Shown here: one piece after another, positions 30,053-41,567 of the stretch | How positions within the stretch are numbered: the first letter of the stretch is position 1 | Layout of the letters: each line of letters starts with the position of its first letter | From: Porpolomopsis calyptriformis | Taxonomy: Eukaryota; Basidiomycota; Agaricomycetes; Agaricales; Hygrophoraceae | Direction of reading: 5' to 3' | DNA length: 64,000 nt | NCBI GenBank assembly: GCA_951640195.1 | Contig: OX621176.1 | Location: 1-64,000 of the forward strand | Made by a program: the position numbers and the translations under genes | Notes under the pieces: model-generated | The model's database searches: none | What the model saw: the letters and a program-made list of their open reading frames with translations, nothing else | What the model was told of the DNA's origin: nothing

Positions 30053-31957
30053 CTACCGTTTCCGTTTCCCGACAACAGTTCCATCACCATCTACAGCATC
30101 GTCTATCACACCACTCCTTTCCCCTTCAGAACTATCCCCCCCATCATCAGGGCTAGGACCGGCAGTGGGTCGACGAGAGGACTCCACGGCGCGATCGCGA
30201 CGGATTTCCTGATGCTCATCTTCATCCGCTGCGCCGGATCCCTCGCCTTCCTCGAAAATCTCCAAGCCGAGCCTTAACGGGTCACCCAAATCACCCAAAA
30301 CGCCTATGCCCATCCATCCAAGACCGCCACTGCCGCCACCGCCGCTCCTCCTCCTCCTCCTCCTTCCACTGTTCGCAATCGCACTCCCACTAGCCACGAC
30401 ATCACCCTCAACCTCAGTCTCAGCACCCCCATCTCTCTCTCCTTCCCTTTCCCGTTCTGTTTCCTGGTCAAAGATCATGGCAGGGACCGATACGAGCGGG
30501 ACCGAGGTCGCTGCGGTGGCTGAGTCAGCTCTTATATTCGGGTCCGGAAGGAGATCTGCGGCCGCGGTTGAAGGTACGAGGAGGGCTGCGGCGGTGGGTG
30601 AGGAAGACAACACAGATGAAACATGGATGGATGGAAGATGGTGATGATGATGGTCTGCGGATGGTGGTTCGGTTGGGTTTGGGGTTAGAGTTGCGCTGGG
30701 GCGCGAGGAAGCGGGATCGGCAAGTTCAGAAGAATAAATCTGTCTGGCCAGTTCGGGGTCTAGTTCTGAGTCGAACTCGACGTCAGCCTCGGGTTCTACT
30801 TCGACGTCCTCGTCAAGGTTGGCAAATGTCCTGCAGAGAGGGCATGAAAAGGCAGGGTGGTGGGATTCGATAAGGGGCCTGATACACTTGTAGTGAAAAG
30901 TGTGAGAGCAAGGGGCGATGAATAATGCCTGACGGATCGTGACGGCGAACAAACCTTGAAGTGTGTAAGGGAAGTGTAAGGAAAGGGAGATGGGAACGTA
31001 CAGATGCAACAATCAGGAATGGATGATTTAGTTGTGGATTTGAGATGGGAAGTGGTTGTGTGACCGAGAGCGAGTGATTTCAAGTTTTTGAATGCGGCGG
31101 TACTAGGATGGATTAAGTGATTTAAAAATTCAAAAAGTAAAACAAACTGACTTGAAAGCGTTGGGAGTGGTCTGCCACTCCCTTCCGACCTCGATTCTGA
31201 TTTTGACGGATTTGTAGATATCTTCTGCGCCTCCTTGATAATCGACGCCCAACTGCAAGATGTCGCCGTCCTTGATGATATGGGGCCGAGATTCGGTATT
31301 GGCGGGACTGAGTCTGACGTGGTTGAGGAAGGTGCCGGAGGAGGATTTGGTGTCCTTGATGAAGAAGCCGGCGGGTTCGACCCAAATTTCGGCGTGGGCG
31401 CGAGAGACGACTTTTGATTTGAAGGCGAGTTTGTTGGAGCCGAGGGCGTTGATGGCGGCGAGTCCGAGGCCTGAGCGGTCGGTGAAGCGGCCGATGCGGA
31501 GGGGGGGGTCGCCTTCGCGGAGGTCGCGGGAGATGGCATCGAAGCGAAGGGAGCGGCGAGATTCGAGTTGGGGCACGAGACGGATGCGATGGTGAGAGTT
31601 TGAGGTGGAGGTGGTTGGGCGTATGAGGGGGGATGTTGTGGGTGATGGCTGTGATGGAGCGGGGCGTGTGACGGTATTGGGATTGGGGACGGCGGGGACG
31701 GCGCATGCCGAACGTCTGCGTCGGAGCATGTGCGATATGCCGAGACCGACCGGGGGGTTGGTTTGGGATAGAGAGGTAACGAGAGGACCGGGGTTACGTG
31801 GGCTGGCGGATGATGTGAGGAGAAGGGCGGGGTGAGATGGAGGTGAGGATGAGGTAGGTAAGACGATATTGGATTGTGAAGTACCACGAGGACGACTACG
31901 AAGGATTGTGCTGAGGATGGTTGGTCGAGAAGAATCGTCAGTGCCAGAATTAACCAT
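30053..31957 (-). CDS. dma1: Dma1/Chf-type FHA-RING E3 ubiquitin ligase
   Basis: Three exons sum to 602 residues: 31957-31152, 31102-31002 and 30954-30053. An FHA domain spans about 150-245 (R154-I-G-R, S-R-A-H at 185-188, G-T-F-L-N). It is followed by N-A-F-N and a RING-H2 finger starting at C300-C-I-C-L-F and containing A-P-C-S-H-T-F-H-Y-K-C-I and C-P-L-C-R. FHA before RING is the architecture of fission-yeast Dma1 and budding-yeast Dma1/Dma2, which bind phosphothreonine and ubiquitinate mitotic exit and septation factors. The N-terminus is Ser/Pro/Thr-rich. The C-terminal ~230 residues after the RING are acidic and low-complexity and end in G-K-R-K-R, a longer tail than in yeast. The start is 105 bp from the divergent TLC gene. 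Confidence 0.88.
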
Positions 31958-32062
31958 GTTTTTGATTATATAAACACACGTTGATACGGGTTTTTCTTTG
32001 AACGTGAACGTGTGCGACTTGACTATATATTAGAACATGCTACTAGATGCTATTACTACAAG
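31958..32062. promoter_or_regulatory. Divergent promoter, FHA-RING and TLC genes
   Basis: Only 105 bp separate the two ATGs. It contains TATATAAAC-like AT-rich sequence (about 31967) and TATATATTAG (about 32026), one near each start. Confidence 0.35.
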
Positions 32063-32912
32063 ATGGTCTTCATACCCTCCATTCTCTCCCTTTCCGTCTT
32101 TTACCACTTCACCGCTCCGTTTTACCCTTCCACAAAGCAGCTCGCATGGATACTGACCACTCTCTCTAGCGCTGTCATGACCGCCGCCAGCCTGCCCTTC
32201 CTTGCCCGCTATCTCTCCAGCGGTGGGGATGTGAGCCACGTTCCTGCTCTCACCCCGTTCGCTTCAGCCGTCAACCGTTTCTTCCAAGCGTATCTTACCG
32301 CGTCAGCCCTAACCCTTCTCGATTCCACCTCACTAAACCCTTCCCAGTGATCTCGTTCTCGGTGCTTTATACTATCCCGACCAACTCGCCCTTCTCACCG
32401 GCTGGATACACCACATCGTTTACATCGCCATCGTAGAAGTCGCCCTGAGACGCTCATGGGCCCACATTTTCTGTCTCTGCGCGACCATGGAGGTCTGTCC
32501 GTCCCTCCGTCCGTCACTCCTTCCCGAACTGACCTCCGTTCAGCTCCCGACCTTCATCCTCTCCTTCACCATCCTCAACCCGCGCTTCCGCTCCAACGTC
32601 CTCTTCGCCCTCGCGTTCTTCCTCACCCGCATCATGCTCCACATCGTCCTCTTGATCTCCTATCTGCTCCCGAGCAACCGCGCGCACGCCACCGGCGGAT
32701 CGTATCTCCCGTGCACCGTCCTCACCCTCGTCTTCCCTCTCCACGCGATGTGGTTCCACGGGTGCGTGAAGGGATTCATGAAGCGGGCCACTCCCCCACC
32801 GGATACCCAGCCCGATCCCCCCGTCATCACCGTTCCCGGCTCATTCTCCCTCCCCGCCGTCCGCCTCAAACTCTCCGTGCAGAAATGGAAAGGGTATTCG
32901 AGTACCAAGTAG
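32063..32912 (+). CDS. TLC-domain (TRAM-Lag1-CLN8) membrane protein
   Basis: Three exons sum to 246 residues: 32063-32289, 32348-32492 and 32544-32912. Several hydrophobic segments are visible. The conserved block D-L-V-L-G-A-L-Y-Y-P-D-Q ... W-I-H-H-I-V-Y matches the TLC family, where the His pair and the preceding Asp are typical. A later R-N/F-R-x-N-V-L-F-A-L-A-F-F-L-T-R-I segment also fits. TLC proteins of this small size (TMEM56/TLCD type) are ER membrane proteins linked to lipid handling; they lack the extra domains of ceramide synthases. The exact substrate cannot be read from the sequence. A cytosolic Pro-rich tail ends in K-W-K-G-Y-S-S-T-K. Confidence 0.75.
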
Positions 32913-33307
32913 ACCGTAGTTTTTCATGTACAACCCATATGGCTCCACGTTGGTGTTATGTAATGTTCCATGCATCCTCTGCGGCCGTTCACCCCATTTC
33001 GACCCTCGGCGGCACATCAAATTGGCACGGTGATCATCGTCGTTGTGACCTCAGCGGGCGTTCATCCTCCCCCGAACCTTTTGGCTTTATCTCCGACGTT
33101 TCGAACGCATGGACACCCCTCGATTCCTACTAATGACGAGTTTCAGCACTTGTTTTCTGATTCAGAATGACTGCAACCCGGGCGGTATCTCCTATATCTC
33201 TCCCTCGACTAGTATCTCTGAACAATTGCCATGACTGTATCTGACCCTCTCCGCACCCAACGATTCGCTTAAGATGAACCCGTGGGGTTCTCTCCCCCCC
33301 CATATCC
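32913..33307. other. Intergenic
   Basis: 3' flank of the TLC gene and upstream region of the GST gene. The last 60 bases are C-rich (C-C-C-C-C-C-C-A-T before the ATG at 33308). No other gene seen. Confidence 0.5.
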
Positions 33308-34162
33308 ATGCCACCTATCATAACCCTCTACGATCTTGCCTCTCACCATCGTGAAGCATGGGCCCCCAACATCTGGAGGGTTCGGTAAGCTCTCCCCCCC
33401 CCCTCATCCTCCTCTTCTCTCCTCACTCACCCCCCCCTCAACAGATTCATCCTAAACTACAAACGATTGCCGTACCGCACCGTCTGGGTCGACATCCCTG
33501 ACGTGGAACCCACTTTACGTGCCATCGGCGCCCCACCGACTGCGACCCGCTCTGACGGCCGACCGCTCTTCTCCCTCCCAGTGATCGTAGACCGAGTGCA
33601 CTCGTCGACCTCCCCCAGGATCCTCTCCAACGCGACCCTGATCGCCGAGTACCTCGAGTCCGAATACCCAGCCCGGCCCGTCTTCCCGGACGGCTCCCGC
33701 GCCCTCCAGACCTTGTTCGCGCACTACATACAAGAAGTCTTCTCACGACCGCTCCTCCCCATTTTGATCCCAATCAGTCACGAGCGTCTCCCCCAGCGCA
33801 GCCAGTCTCATTTACGTGCAACCACCGGCCATCCCCGAGCTGCGTCCTCCTCCTCCTCCTCCTCCTCTTCCTCGTCCGCTGCTCCGCCCAGGATCCGACT
33901 CGGAGGCGAACAGGCGTGGAACGCGGTCCGGGAGCAGTTTGACATACTCGCCGGCATACTCGAGAAGAACACCGGCTCGGACGGGGACGGCGTGGTCGTG
34001 ATGGGCAGCGAAGTGACCTACGCTGACTTTGCCCTCTGTTCGGTCTTGTTGTGGATCGAAAAGATGGCCCCTCATGACGGTTGGGCACAAGTCAGACAGT
34101 GGAATGGCGGACGGTGGGATCGTCTATTGGACAGATGTCGAGAGTACACCGACGTTTATTAA
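33308..34162 (+). CDS. Glutathione S-transferase
   Basis: Two exons, 33308-33384 and 33445-34162, give 264 residues. The thioredoxin-like half starts I-T-L-Y-D-L-A-S-H-H-R-E-A-W-A-P-N-I-W-R and continues with F-I-L-N-Y-K-R-L-P-Y. It includes L-P-V-I-V-D at the cis-Pro position and S-N-A-T-L-I-A-E-Y-L-E, the glutathione-binding Ser-type turn. The helical half ends with E-V-T-Y-A-D-F-A-L-C-S-V. The start resembles the basidiomycete-expanded GSTFuA/etherase-like branch. An 11-residue poly-Ser tract, encoded by TCC repeats at about 33845-33875, sits in the loop between helices and is unusual. The role would be conjugation or deglutathionylation of small hydrophobic compounds in the cytosol. Confidence 0.85.
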
Positions 34163-34192
34163 TAATATTAATAATAATAATAATATAACAAT
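34160..34192. repeat. TAA/TTA microsatellite
   Basis: Simple repeat of TAATAATA units directly after the GST stop codon. Confidence 0.8.
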
Positions 34193-34202
34193 TTCACACG
34201 CT

Positions 34203-37200
34203 ATGATCACCCACTTTCCAATGACAACCTCCTGCTCTCCCTCCTCCTCGCAAGTCACCATCCCAATCCCAGGGAAATCCATCCTCAAGAAACCACCACC
34301 AACATCTCAATCTCTCTTCTCTCGCTTCACACGTTTCCTCCCCGTCAACACCACCCAGCCCCAGCATGCTCCTGAACCATCCACTCGCTCACCTACCTCC
34401 TCACCCTCACAACCTTCCGCAGCGAGCGACGTCCCCCGGCCGCTCAAGCGCGCCCACTTCATCCTCCCCCAGATCGCGATCGTCTATCCGATATCCTCCC
34501 TCAACCCCCCCTCCACCCCGACCCTCCGCGACGAAAAGAAGGCGATCGAGGACCGCGAGGCAGAGCGTCGCAGGCGGGTCGTCAGGGGCAACTCCCTCGG
34601 CCCTGACGACACCGAGGAATGGTGGACGCTCGACAAGGTCGAGTCCTTTTATAGGGAGTGCTGTGAGGGCACAGATGAGCATCCTGATCCTGCTATCACC
34701 GCCGCCCTCAAGGTCCGTCTCTTCCTTCCTTATCCTAATTGGATTTTTCATTTCAATCCCTCTCCAGCGCGCCGCTCGCACTCATCCCCGCACCGTCGAT
34801 CTCTCGGGCGTACAGCTCGCCATACCCTCCGCCGGCATCCTCTCAGACGTCTTCACCATCGAGTGGGGTCTTCGGAAATTAGTTTTGCGCGAGTGCGATC
34901 TCGACGAACACGTCAGTATCTCTCTCTCTCTCTCTCCTGTCATCTCTGTTCTATTCCATACATCCCCCCCTTTTCTCCCTCTCCCCTTCACACACCCATA
35001 CAGACATTAAAACCGATATTGCACGCCCTCTTGATCCCAGCCACCCTCTCCTTCCTCTCCGTCGCCTCCAATCGACGTCTGAAACCAGTCGCGTATCGAC
35101 TGATTGGGGCGTATATGTCCAAGGTAACGTCCCTTCTTGCTGAAGCAAAACCAAAAAAAAAAAATTGAAACCATCGGATCAGTCCGAAAGTCTCCAATTC
35201 CTTGACTTATCGCAAAACATGCTCGACAAGAAATCTATAGAATACATCACTGCATCGCTGGCGACCGCTCCCAATCCAGGACTGGTATCATTACGACTGG
35301 ACGACTGTTCGTTACGGTCCGCAGCACTAGAAGTACTCGGTAAGCAAACAACATTCGGAAGCACCCCAGAGCTGATAATCCCTCCAGCTCGAGCGGTACG
35401 CACTTCATCCCTCAGGAACATATCATTGCGTCATAATCGCATCACGGCCACCGGCGCTGTTGCCTTGGCTCTCATGATCCGAGACTATCCTGACGTCGTC
35501 CCCGCCACGCCTTCCCCCGCGTCCATCCCGCCCTCCCCACAGTCGCTCTCACCCCCTGGGACACCAACAACGCCCCTATCCAGCGTGTTGGCCAACTTTT
35601 CATCATCACTCTCATCGCCATCCTCATCCGCATCTTCCCTACCAGCAACCAATCCCCGTCCTGTCCCGATCCTGCCCCCACCGCGGCATCCGTCTGCGCC
35701 GCCGCAGACGACGTACACGCCTTACATCCCGCGGAAAACACGGCGGGCGGCGCACCAGCCGACGCCGCTCCCGCTGTCACCCACGGGCGAGCCCATCCCG
35801 CTCATCACGTCCTCGTCCCAGGGAGGGGTGACGACGAGACACACAGTCTCGAGCCCACTACCGTCTGGCTCGTTGTCTGCTGCTGCTGCTGGCGACGCGG
35901 CCGTGGACCCCAGCCTCCGACATGCGCTCGGCCCGAGTGCCGCGTTGCTTGACAAGGTGCGCGCGTTGGACGCGTTGCCCCGATTAGGCGCGTTGCGCAC
36001 GTTGGATTTGAAAGGGAATGATCTTCGAGTAAGTCCGCCTTTTTTGTCGGTTTGGAGGGATATTTTTCTGGGGTATCGTTATAGAATGGGATTGCGTATA
36101 TCGCTCAGGTGCTCAAGAGGAATCGTACATTGAAAGTTCTAAATTTGGCCGAAAACAAGCTGGACGTGACCTGTCTGGTCACCATCGCGGAATCTCTGGT
36201 GCGTCCCGCTGTTCTCATCCACTGTTTCTTGGCCCATTGTCCAGCTTTGGAAAACGAAACGGTTGTTGCACACAGAAATACAATTCGCACCTGGAAACCC
36301 TTGATTTGAGCAAGAATCCGTGTTCGGGTCCTGGTTTGGAAGGGGTGAGGGTGTCCATACGTTCGAATGTTGAGAGATCTCATTTGTGTGATAGATCCAA
36401 TCGTTGCGGACCGCGTTCACCCTGAACACGGCGCTCAAGCGGCTATTTCTGTCATCGACCTCGATGACCTCGCCAGGCGCGATCGCACTCGCAGAATTCT
36501 TGCCTGAATCCACCTCGCTCTTGCACCTCGATCTGACCATGAACGATCTGGATATTGCCGGTGTCATGGCCCTCAGCTCAGGCCTCAAAGCGAATTATGC
36601 GATGCGTTGTTTGGATTTGAATATACCACCTGGGGATGAGGAATTTGCTCGGTACGTGTTTTTTTTTTTTTTTTTCTTTCTTTTCTGCAAAATTATTTAT
36701 TTATCCATTTAGAATGTGTCGTGATATTTTAAATTCGTGTATTCGTAATACCGAGGAAGCGGAGAAGAAATCCCAAGCGGCGAGTCAAACTGCGGAGAGT
36801 GGGCGTGGCTTCGGAAAGGGGGTGTGGGGTATGATCGAGGAAAGCAAACTGGCCAAGACGATCCGCAAAGGCGAGAAGGAGATGGTGGGTACACAGTTTC
36901 TTGCGTTCCCTGACGACCAAACGCCGAATCCGATGCAACCCCCCGATCTGCAGATAAGTTCCGACATCACCCATCAGGTACGGGCTTGCATAGAGGAGCT
37001 GAAAGCCGCCCTGGCAAGCGAGTCCGATGCCTCCCCTTTGCTGACGCCAGACATGAGCGCCATCGCCAGCAAGGCGAGCGCCCTGGCTGTTGAACTCACG
37101 AGATCGATCGAGACGACGATGGATCCCGTTCGTCTGGAGGAGCTTCTTGAGGTCAATGACCAGCTAATCTCATACTCGGGGCAGATTCCCGAATCTGGGG

Positions 37201-38132
37201 AATTGACACCCCGAGGGTTGGGATTGAGTGGCGAGCCTGATCTGTCCCCTGTGGCAGGTGCGGGTGCAAGCGGCGCGTCATTGGTCAATGGCAATGGCCA
37301 GGCGTTCCTTGATAGCCCTGTGGAGGACCTTCATGAGGAAACGGAGCCAGTGTCGTCGAGAGTTGATAAGGGGAAGGCGAAAGCGGAACCTGAGCCTGAA
37401 GAACAGGAGAAAGTCCTCAGCCCGAACTTTTTGATCGCTGAGGATGAGTCAGAGGATGAGGATGGTTCGAGGTCTGTTATGGATGTCGAGGAGGCGAACG
37501 AGAGACCGTCTCCTATCGATCGGTGAGTCATTTATTACAAAATATAGCTTTTCATTCGCTGATTTGATCATCACGTTCGTTTATGCAGATCGAAATCGTG
37601 GGTGGAAGAGGAAGGAGAGGTTTTCCGGAAGGGTACACACCTCCTTCGGCCGGAAGACTTTGAAGCAGATTATGCTGGAGAAGAATTGCGAAAAGAGGTC
37701 CGTCGTTGCCGTCCTTTTTTTTAGTTTCTGAGAACGGGTCTTAACAAATTTTTTTTTTTTCAATAGCTTCTCGAAGCCATGGTAGAGCGCCCCCCACCAC
37801 GGCCCTTCCTCGACGACTTTGGGATGGAGGTTGGTGGCGTACAGGAGCAGCAGCATCAGCAGCAGCCACCGACACCCTCGAGCGAGGAGCCTAAGAAGCC
37901 GCCCCCACGAGTTTACGTGCCCCGGTCCCGGTCGTCTTCCTCGGGTACGGTCGCGTCGAGTCGAGTATCTCCAACATCAGCGTCGTCGTCGTCGCCAGGC
38001 CAGTTGGAGGATTCGCCGACGACGCCCACCTTGGGCTCGGCGGGCGGCGCGAAAGGCCTGAATAGTGGTGGTAGCAGCAGTCCCGCTGCTGCGGCTGGGG
38101 GACAACCGCATGTCACGAAAAGGATGTCGTGA
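34203..38132 (+). CDS. PPP1R37-like leucine-rich-repeat protein (PP1 regulator type)
   Basis: Eleven exons sum to 1,098 residues: 34203-34712, 34768-34911, 35004-35123, 35183-35339, 35388-36028, 36085-36198, 36276-36344, 36395-36651, 36713-37522, 37589-37697 and 37767-38132. A run of ribonuclease-inhibitor-type LRRs starts at R-T-V-D-L-S-G and passes through L-R-K-L-V-L-R-E-C-D-L, S-L-R-N-I-S-L-R-H-N-R-I and L-E-T-L-D-L-S-K-N-P. It ends in L-F-L-S-S-T-S-M-T-S-P-G-A-I-A-L-A-E-F-L and L-D-L-T-M-N-D-L-D-I-A-G-V-M-A-L-S, close in layout to animal PPP1R37. A K-R-A-H-F segment before the repeats could be an RVxF-type PP1 docking site. A ~130-residue Ser/Pro insert splits the repeats. The C-terminal ~400 residues are disordered, with acidic and Gln-rich parts. 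Confidence 0.72.
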
Positions 38133-38521
38133 AGTGTAATGTGTGTGGTGATGGTTTTTTTTTCTTTCTTTTTTTGATATATTCAAATTGTATGGGTTTG
38201 GTTGGTTGGTTGGTCGGTTGGATTATTGGGAGCTGTCATTGAAGCTTTTGAAGGGGTGGTTACTTTTGTTTTTCTCATTGCCTTGACCCGCTGCATATCT
38301 TAGATCAGATTTCATTCTGGCAATTTACCACAAATTTGATGCAGAGACGATTTTTTATATCCGTGCTTTTCCTTGTTCTTTCGTTTTTCACAAGGTTATA
38401 ATATCTATGTCCTTCGCTGTGTCGACATTGTGAAAACTTATGGATTGCTATGAGGGTCCATTATAACATTCTTAATTTGCTGATGGGTAACAGGAGTATA
38501 AGTGCGTCAGAAAGAAAGAAA
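38133..38521. other. Intergenic
   Basis: 3' flank of the LRR gene with T-rich runs (38156-38177) and a GGTTGGTTGGTTGG stretch (about 38200). No gene seen. Confidence 0.5.
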
Positions 38522-39146
38522 TCAATCGATATCAGGCAAATGCATGCCACCAGCACCAATTCTGTGTGTGAACCTTTCAACATGAGGACGAGATACATGA
38601 GGCTTACAATTCCCGATAGCTTGAGCCATAGCTTTGACATTCACTATTATGGCTCTGGACTTCTCCTCTCCAGCGGCTTCTAACAGTTCGTAACTCCAGC
38701 GCTCTTCATTGACAATGTTGGGGTCAGGAGCGATCAAAGGTGGTGAAAAGAGTACGAGTTTCGTTTGTGTACTTGTAGACCGAAATGCGTGTACCCATGA
38801 CACTAATCCCATAAAGCCTAGGGATAGGGAGGCTTCCACTAATAAAGTCCCGGAACCTTCGGCGCATCTGATTGTCTGCTTCACACTGCGTTTCCAGCTC
38901 TTTTGAGGTGTGTGTAAGGCTTTACTTGGATGAAAAGTACAGACACTTGTCGCTTCAGGACTACATAGATAACGGTGAAATCGATGGAGCCGGGAGTGAT
39001 GGGACCTCTAAATTGGGGGAGCGACTTGGTAATGTTCAATGCGGGGGAATAAGTCGGTCAAGAGGGTGATATAAGGTCCATAGTATTCACTTTCGTCGAG
39101 CTCAAAATAGTCTCCGACCAGGGCATATCTGGGTACTCGTCGTCAA
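38522..39146 (-). pseudogene. Frameshifted copy of an Agaricomycete multicopy family
   Basis: On the minus strand successive pieces of one protein appear in alternating frames. They read D-E-Y-P-D-M, then R-Y-A-L-V-G-D-Y-F-E-L-D-E ... Y-Y-G-P-Y, then G-P-I-T-P-G-S-I-D-F-T-V, then A-D-N-Q-M-R-R-R-F-R-D-F-I with R-L-Y-G-I-S-V-M-G-T-R, then L-I-A-P-D-P-N-I-V-N-E-E-R-W-S-Y-E-L-L-E-A. I recognise the order from a common basidiomycete family of unknown function. Each break is a one- or two-base shift, one of them in the G run at 39015-39019, too short to be an intron. At least four breaks make it a decayed gene. Confidence 0.7.
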
Positions 39147-39466
39147 CTGGGGCGTGATCTCCGGGACTTGGTTACACACCTGTGATTGGAAATGAGGAAG
39201 ACAGTTGAATGTGGCTCACGAGATGGCGTTACTATGCCTCACCTGCGATTCGGCTCTACCCCTCATTCGGCATTTTTAAAGAGTTCACTGATTTCAAAGA
39301 GTACATTATTCCTATATCATTTCTGGTGTGTATCCAGAGATCCTCGTTAAGAGGGATGAACAGAGGGTGCATTGGTTAGTTAAGATGAATGGAGGTTTCA
39401 AACTCAGATGTCTGTCAATGAAGATTTGGCTGTGCTAAAATAATCTGACGAAAAACTGTTGCTGCC
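39147..39466. other. Intergenic
   Basis: Possible 5' remains of the pseudogene on the minus strand and the upstream region of the F-box gene at 39467. No intact frame. Confidence 0.4.
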
Positions 39467-41047
39467 ATGGTCCACGTTCCTCCAGATGTATGGATGTATA
39501 TTGCGACGTTCATCCCTGCAAATGTATTGCGGAACATGTTCAGCCTCAACAGCGTATTTTTTAACCTTGCCATGAACGAACGATACCGCGAGGTGACTAT
39601 CAATTTTATGCCTGATGAGACAAGAAAGCTGGTTCGATTGAGGCACGTTGAACTTCTTGACTTATGCTGCTGAGTGATGATCGTGACCTTCACAGGGATC
39701 CCGAGGTGTCAAAGCGTGTCCGCTTCTTGAAAGTCAATCCACACTCCACCCAAGATTTCGTGGAGAAAAGAAATGGAGAAAAATCGTGGAAAAAAGGACT
39801 CACGTCGGTCATGAAACGTGTTCGAGATGTTTCTCCTATCCAGAAGTGCTCTGGTGCGGAAGCCATGGCCAAGTACAGCGAATCCCACCTGGATTGGTTT
39901 TATCAAACCATACTCGACACGGTTTCGTGTTTTTCGAATGTCACCCATTGCGACATTAGTTGGTGGGACCTTTCCACCATCAAGCATCTCTACCCTTTCA
40001 TACCCGTGGCTTGGGCCAGCTTTGGCTCTAATTTGCGAGCCTTAACCCTGGCAGCGGACCTGGAGGGATTGCAACAGCTGGCATCTTCTTCATCCCCGTT
40101 CCGATCCCTCGAAGAACTCAAGCTCGAATTTCTACACAACGTCTATCGCATGAACGATACTTCCGACATGACCTGCCTCGTGGAAGTATTGGCGCCGTTT
40201 GTTAATGGACTCAGTCAGACTCTCCAGCATTTGTCGGTCACATCATGGGCCTCTCTCGAGCTCTCATCATTTTTCCAACAACTGTCCTTTTTCCCTTTAC
40301 TCCGGCGACTGACTATCCGAGTATCATTTAACAAAGCGTTCTCTCACGATTTTTCGGGACTCACGCGTCTTTTGCACGACCACTCTCACACCTTGAGCTG
40401 TGTTATTTTGAGGTTCAACCCGTCAGGCTGGATGGCTCCCTCCACTGAAGACCCTCTCATCCAGTGGATGGCGGAAGCTGCTTCCGATGACCTCGTTTTA
40501 GCAAACCTGGAAACCTTGCACATCTACCCTACGATGTTATCATCGGGATTCAATTTCTTCCTAACCTATCTTGGACGCTCCGCAAACACGTTGACTGTGC
40601 TCACCGTGAGGGACCGTTATCTCTCTTACGATGAGGTCGACAAAGTAGTCGCCGTATTTTTGCATCGACCACCAGAGGCACGATTGAAATATCTTCGCCT
40701 CAATGTTCGTAACTTGAGCGTTCGTCTCTTGGACCTTCTGCAAGCGAAGATGCCTGCTTTGGAAGAACTCGAATTATACGTAGGTGAGGGGTGGACGGAA
40801 GGTGGTGGACCATCGACTCCAGTGAGGTTATTCATTTTCGAGTTGATAGGAGATTTCACGAAAGTGTGATCAGGATATCCTTCAGTCTGAATTACAAGAT
40901 CGGACTTACCCCGACTGGAAGCTCCAGGATGTTGGAATATGGAAGGGTGGTGCCAAAGTCGACGGGGAGATAATGATGCTACTCACAGAGCGTATACCTT
41001 CCTTGCGAAGTGTTTGGGGACAAGGGGATTTATTAATTACGCACTGA
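39467..41047 (+). CDS. F-box / leucine-rich-repeat protein
   Basis: Three exons sum to 491 residues: 39467-39642, 39696-40821 and 40874-41047. The N-terminus V-P-P-D-V-W-M-Y-I-A-T-F-I-P ... F-S-L-N-S-V-F-F-N-L is an F-box, expected to bind Skp1 in an SCF ubiquitin ligase. The remainder contains irregular LRR-like strands (L-R-A-L-T-L-A, L-E-E-L-K-L-E-F, L-R-R-L-T-I-R-V, L-K-Y-L-R-L-N-V, L-E-E-L-E-L-Y-V), the substrate-binding region. The first intron has a GC donor (AG|GCACGT). The third exon was found by frame closure and continues the protein with D-W-K-L-Q-D-V-G-I-W. Substrate unknown. Confidence 0.75.
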
Positions 41048-41567
41048 TCAAGCTTGCGTGACCACATAATTGAGGTGAGTGGGGTGTTTTCTTGGCGTCG
41101 CGCGGCTCACAAATCTTCTCGGGCAAATTGACAGGATGTTTTCGCGACTTGAATATCCATACTCACACCTACTCGCTGGCCCTGTCAGAGGTGACAGTTT
41201 GATTAACTGAATTTCGGTCTTTTGGGGATACTGCTACACTACGACACTGAAAATATATTTATGTATGGCGATAGGTAATCTTTTGTGATTTTCACTCGAC
41301 ATCATTATATTATGGATGGTTGTACAGATGGACGAATCAAGACAGATATACAAGCCATTCACTGACTCTGGGATATGATTGAATTAGTAGAACCTTGTTC
41401 TATCCCTGAAGTGTTCTAGAGGTCCTACTTTCGGATTACCCGGCGAGTCGTTTATACGAAATGTTACTGTCGTAACAAGCCAGCCATCAAATCGATTTGA
41501 GAACAAAAGCCGAATCCATTTCCTCAGTACAAATTCATGATCTTTCTTTCTGTGAGTTACACCCGCC
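41048..41567. other. Intergenic
   Basis: Region between the converging F-box and carrier genes; only short frames without motifs. Confidence 0.5.

Noticed and set aside
30306..30873. Plus-strand frames of about 100 residues opposite the FHA-RING gene
   Set aside because: They are antisense shadows of its low-complexity GC-rich C-terminal coding region.
32456..33133. 225-residue plus-strand frame rich in Pro, Arg and His
   Set aside because: It is an out-of-phase reading of the TLC gene's third exon with no motif; the TLC frame has clear family signatures and frame-closing introns.
33515..34090. Gly/Arg-rich minus-strand frames opposite the GST gene
   Set aside because: They result from the reverse reading of Ser- and Pro-coding GC-rich codons and show no independent features.
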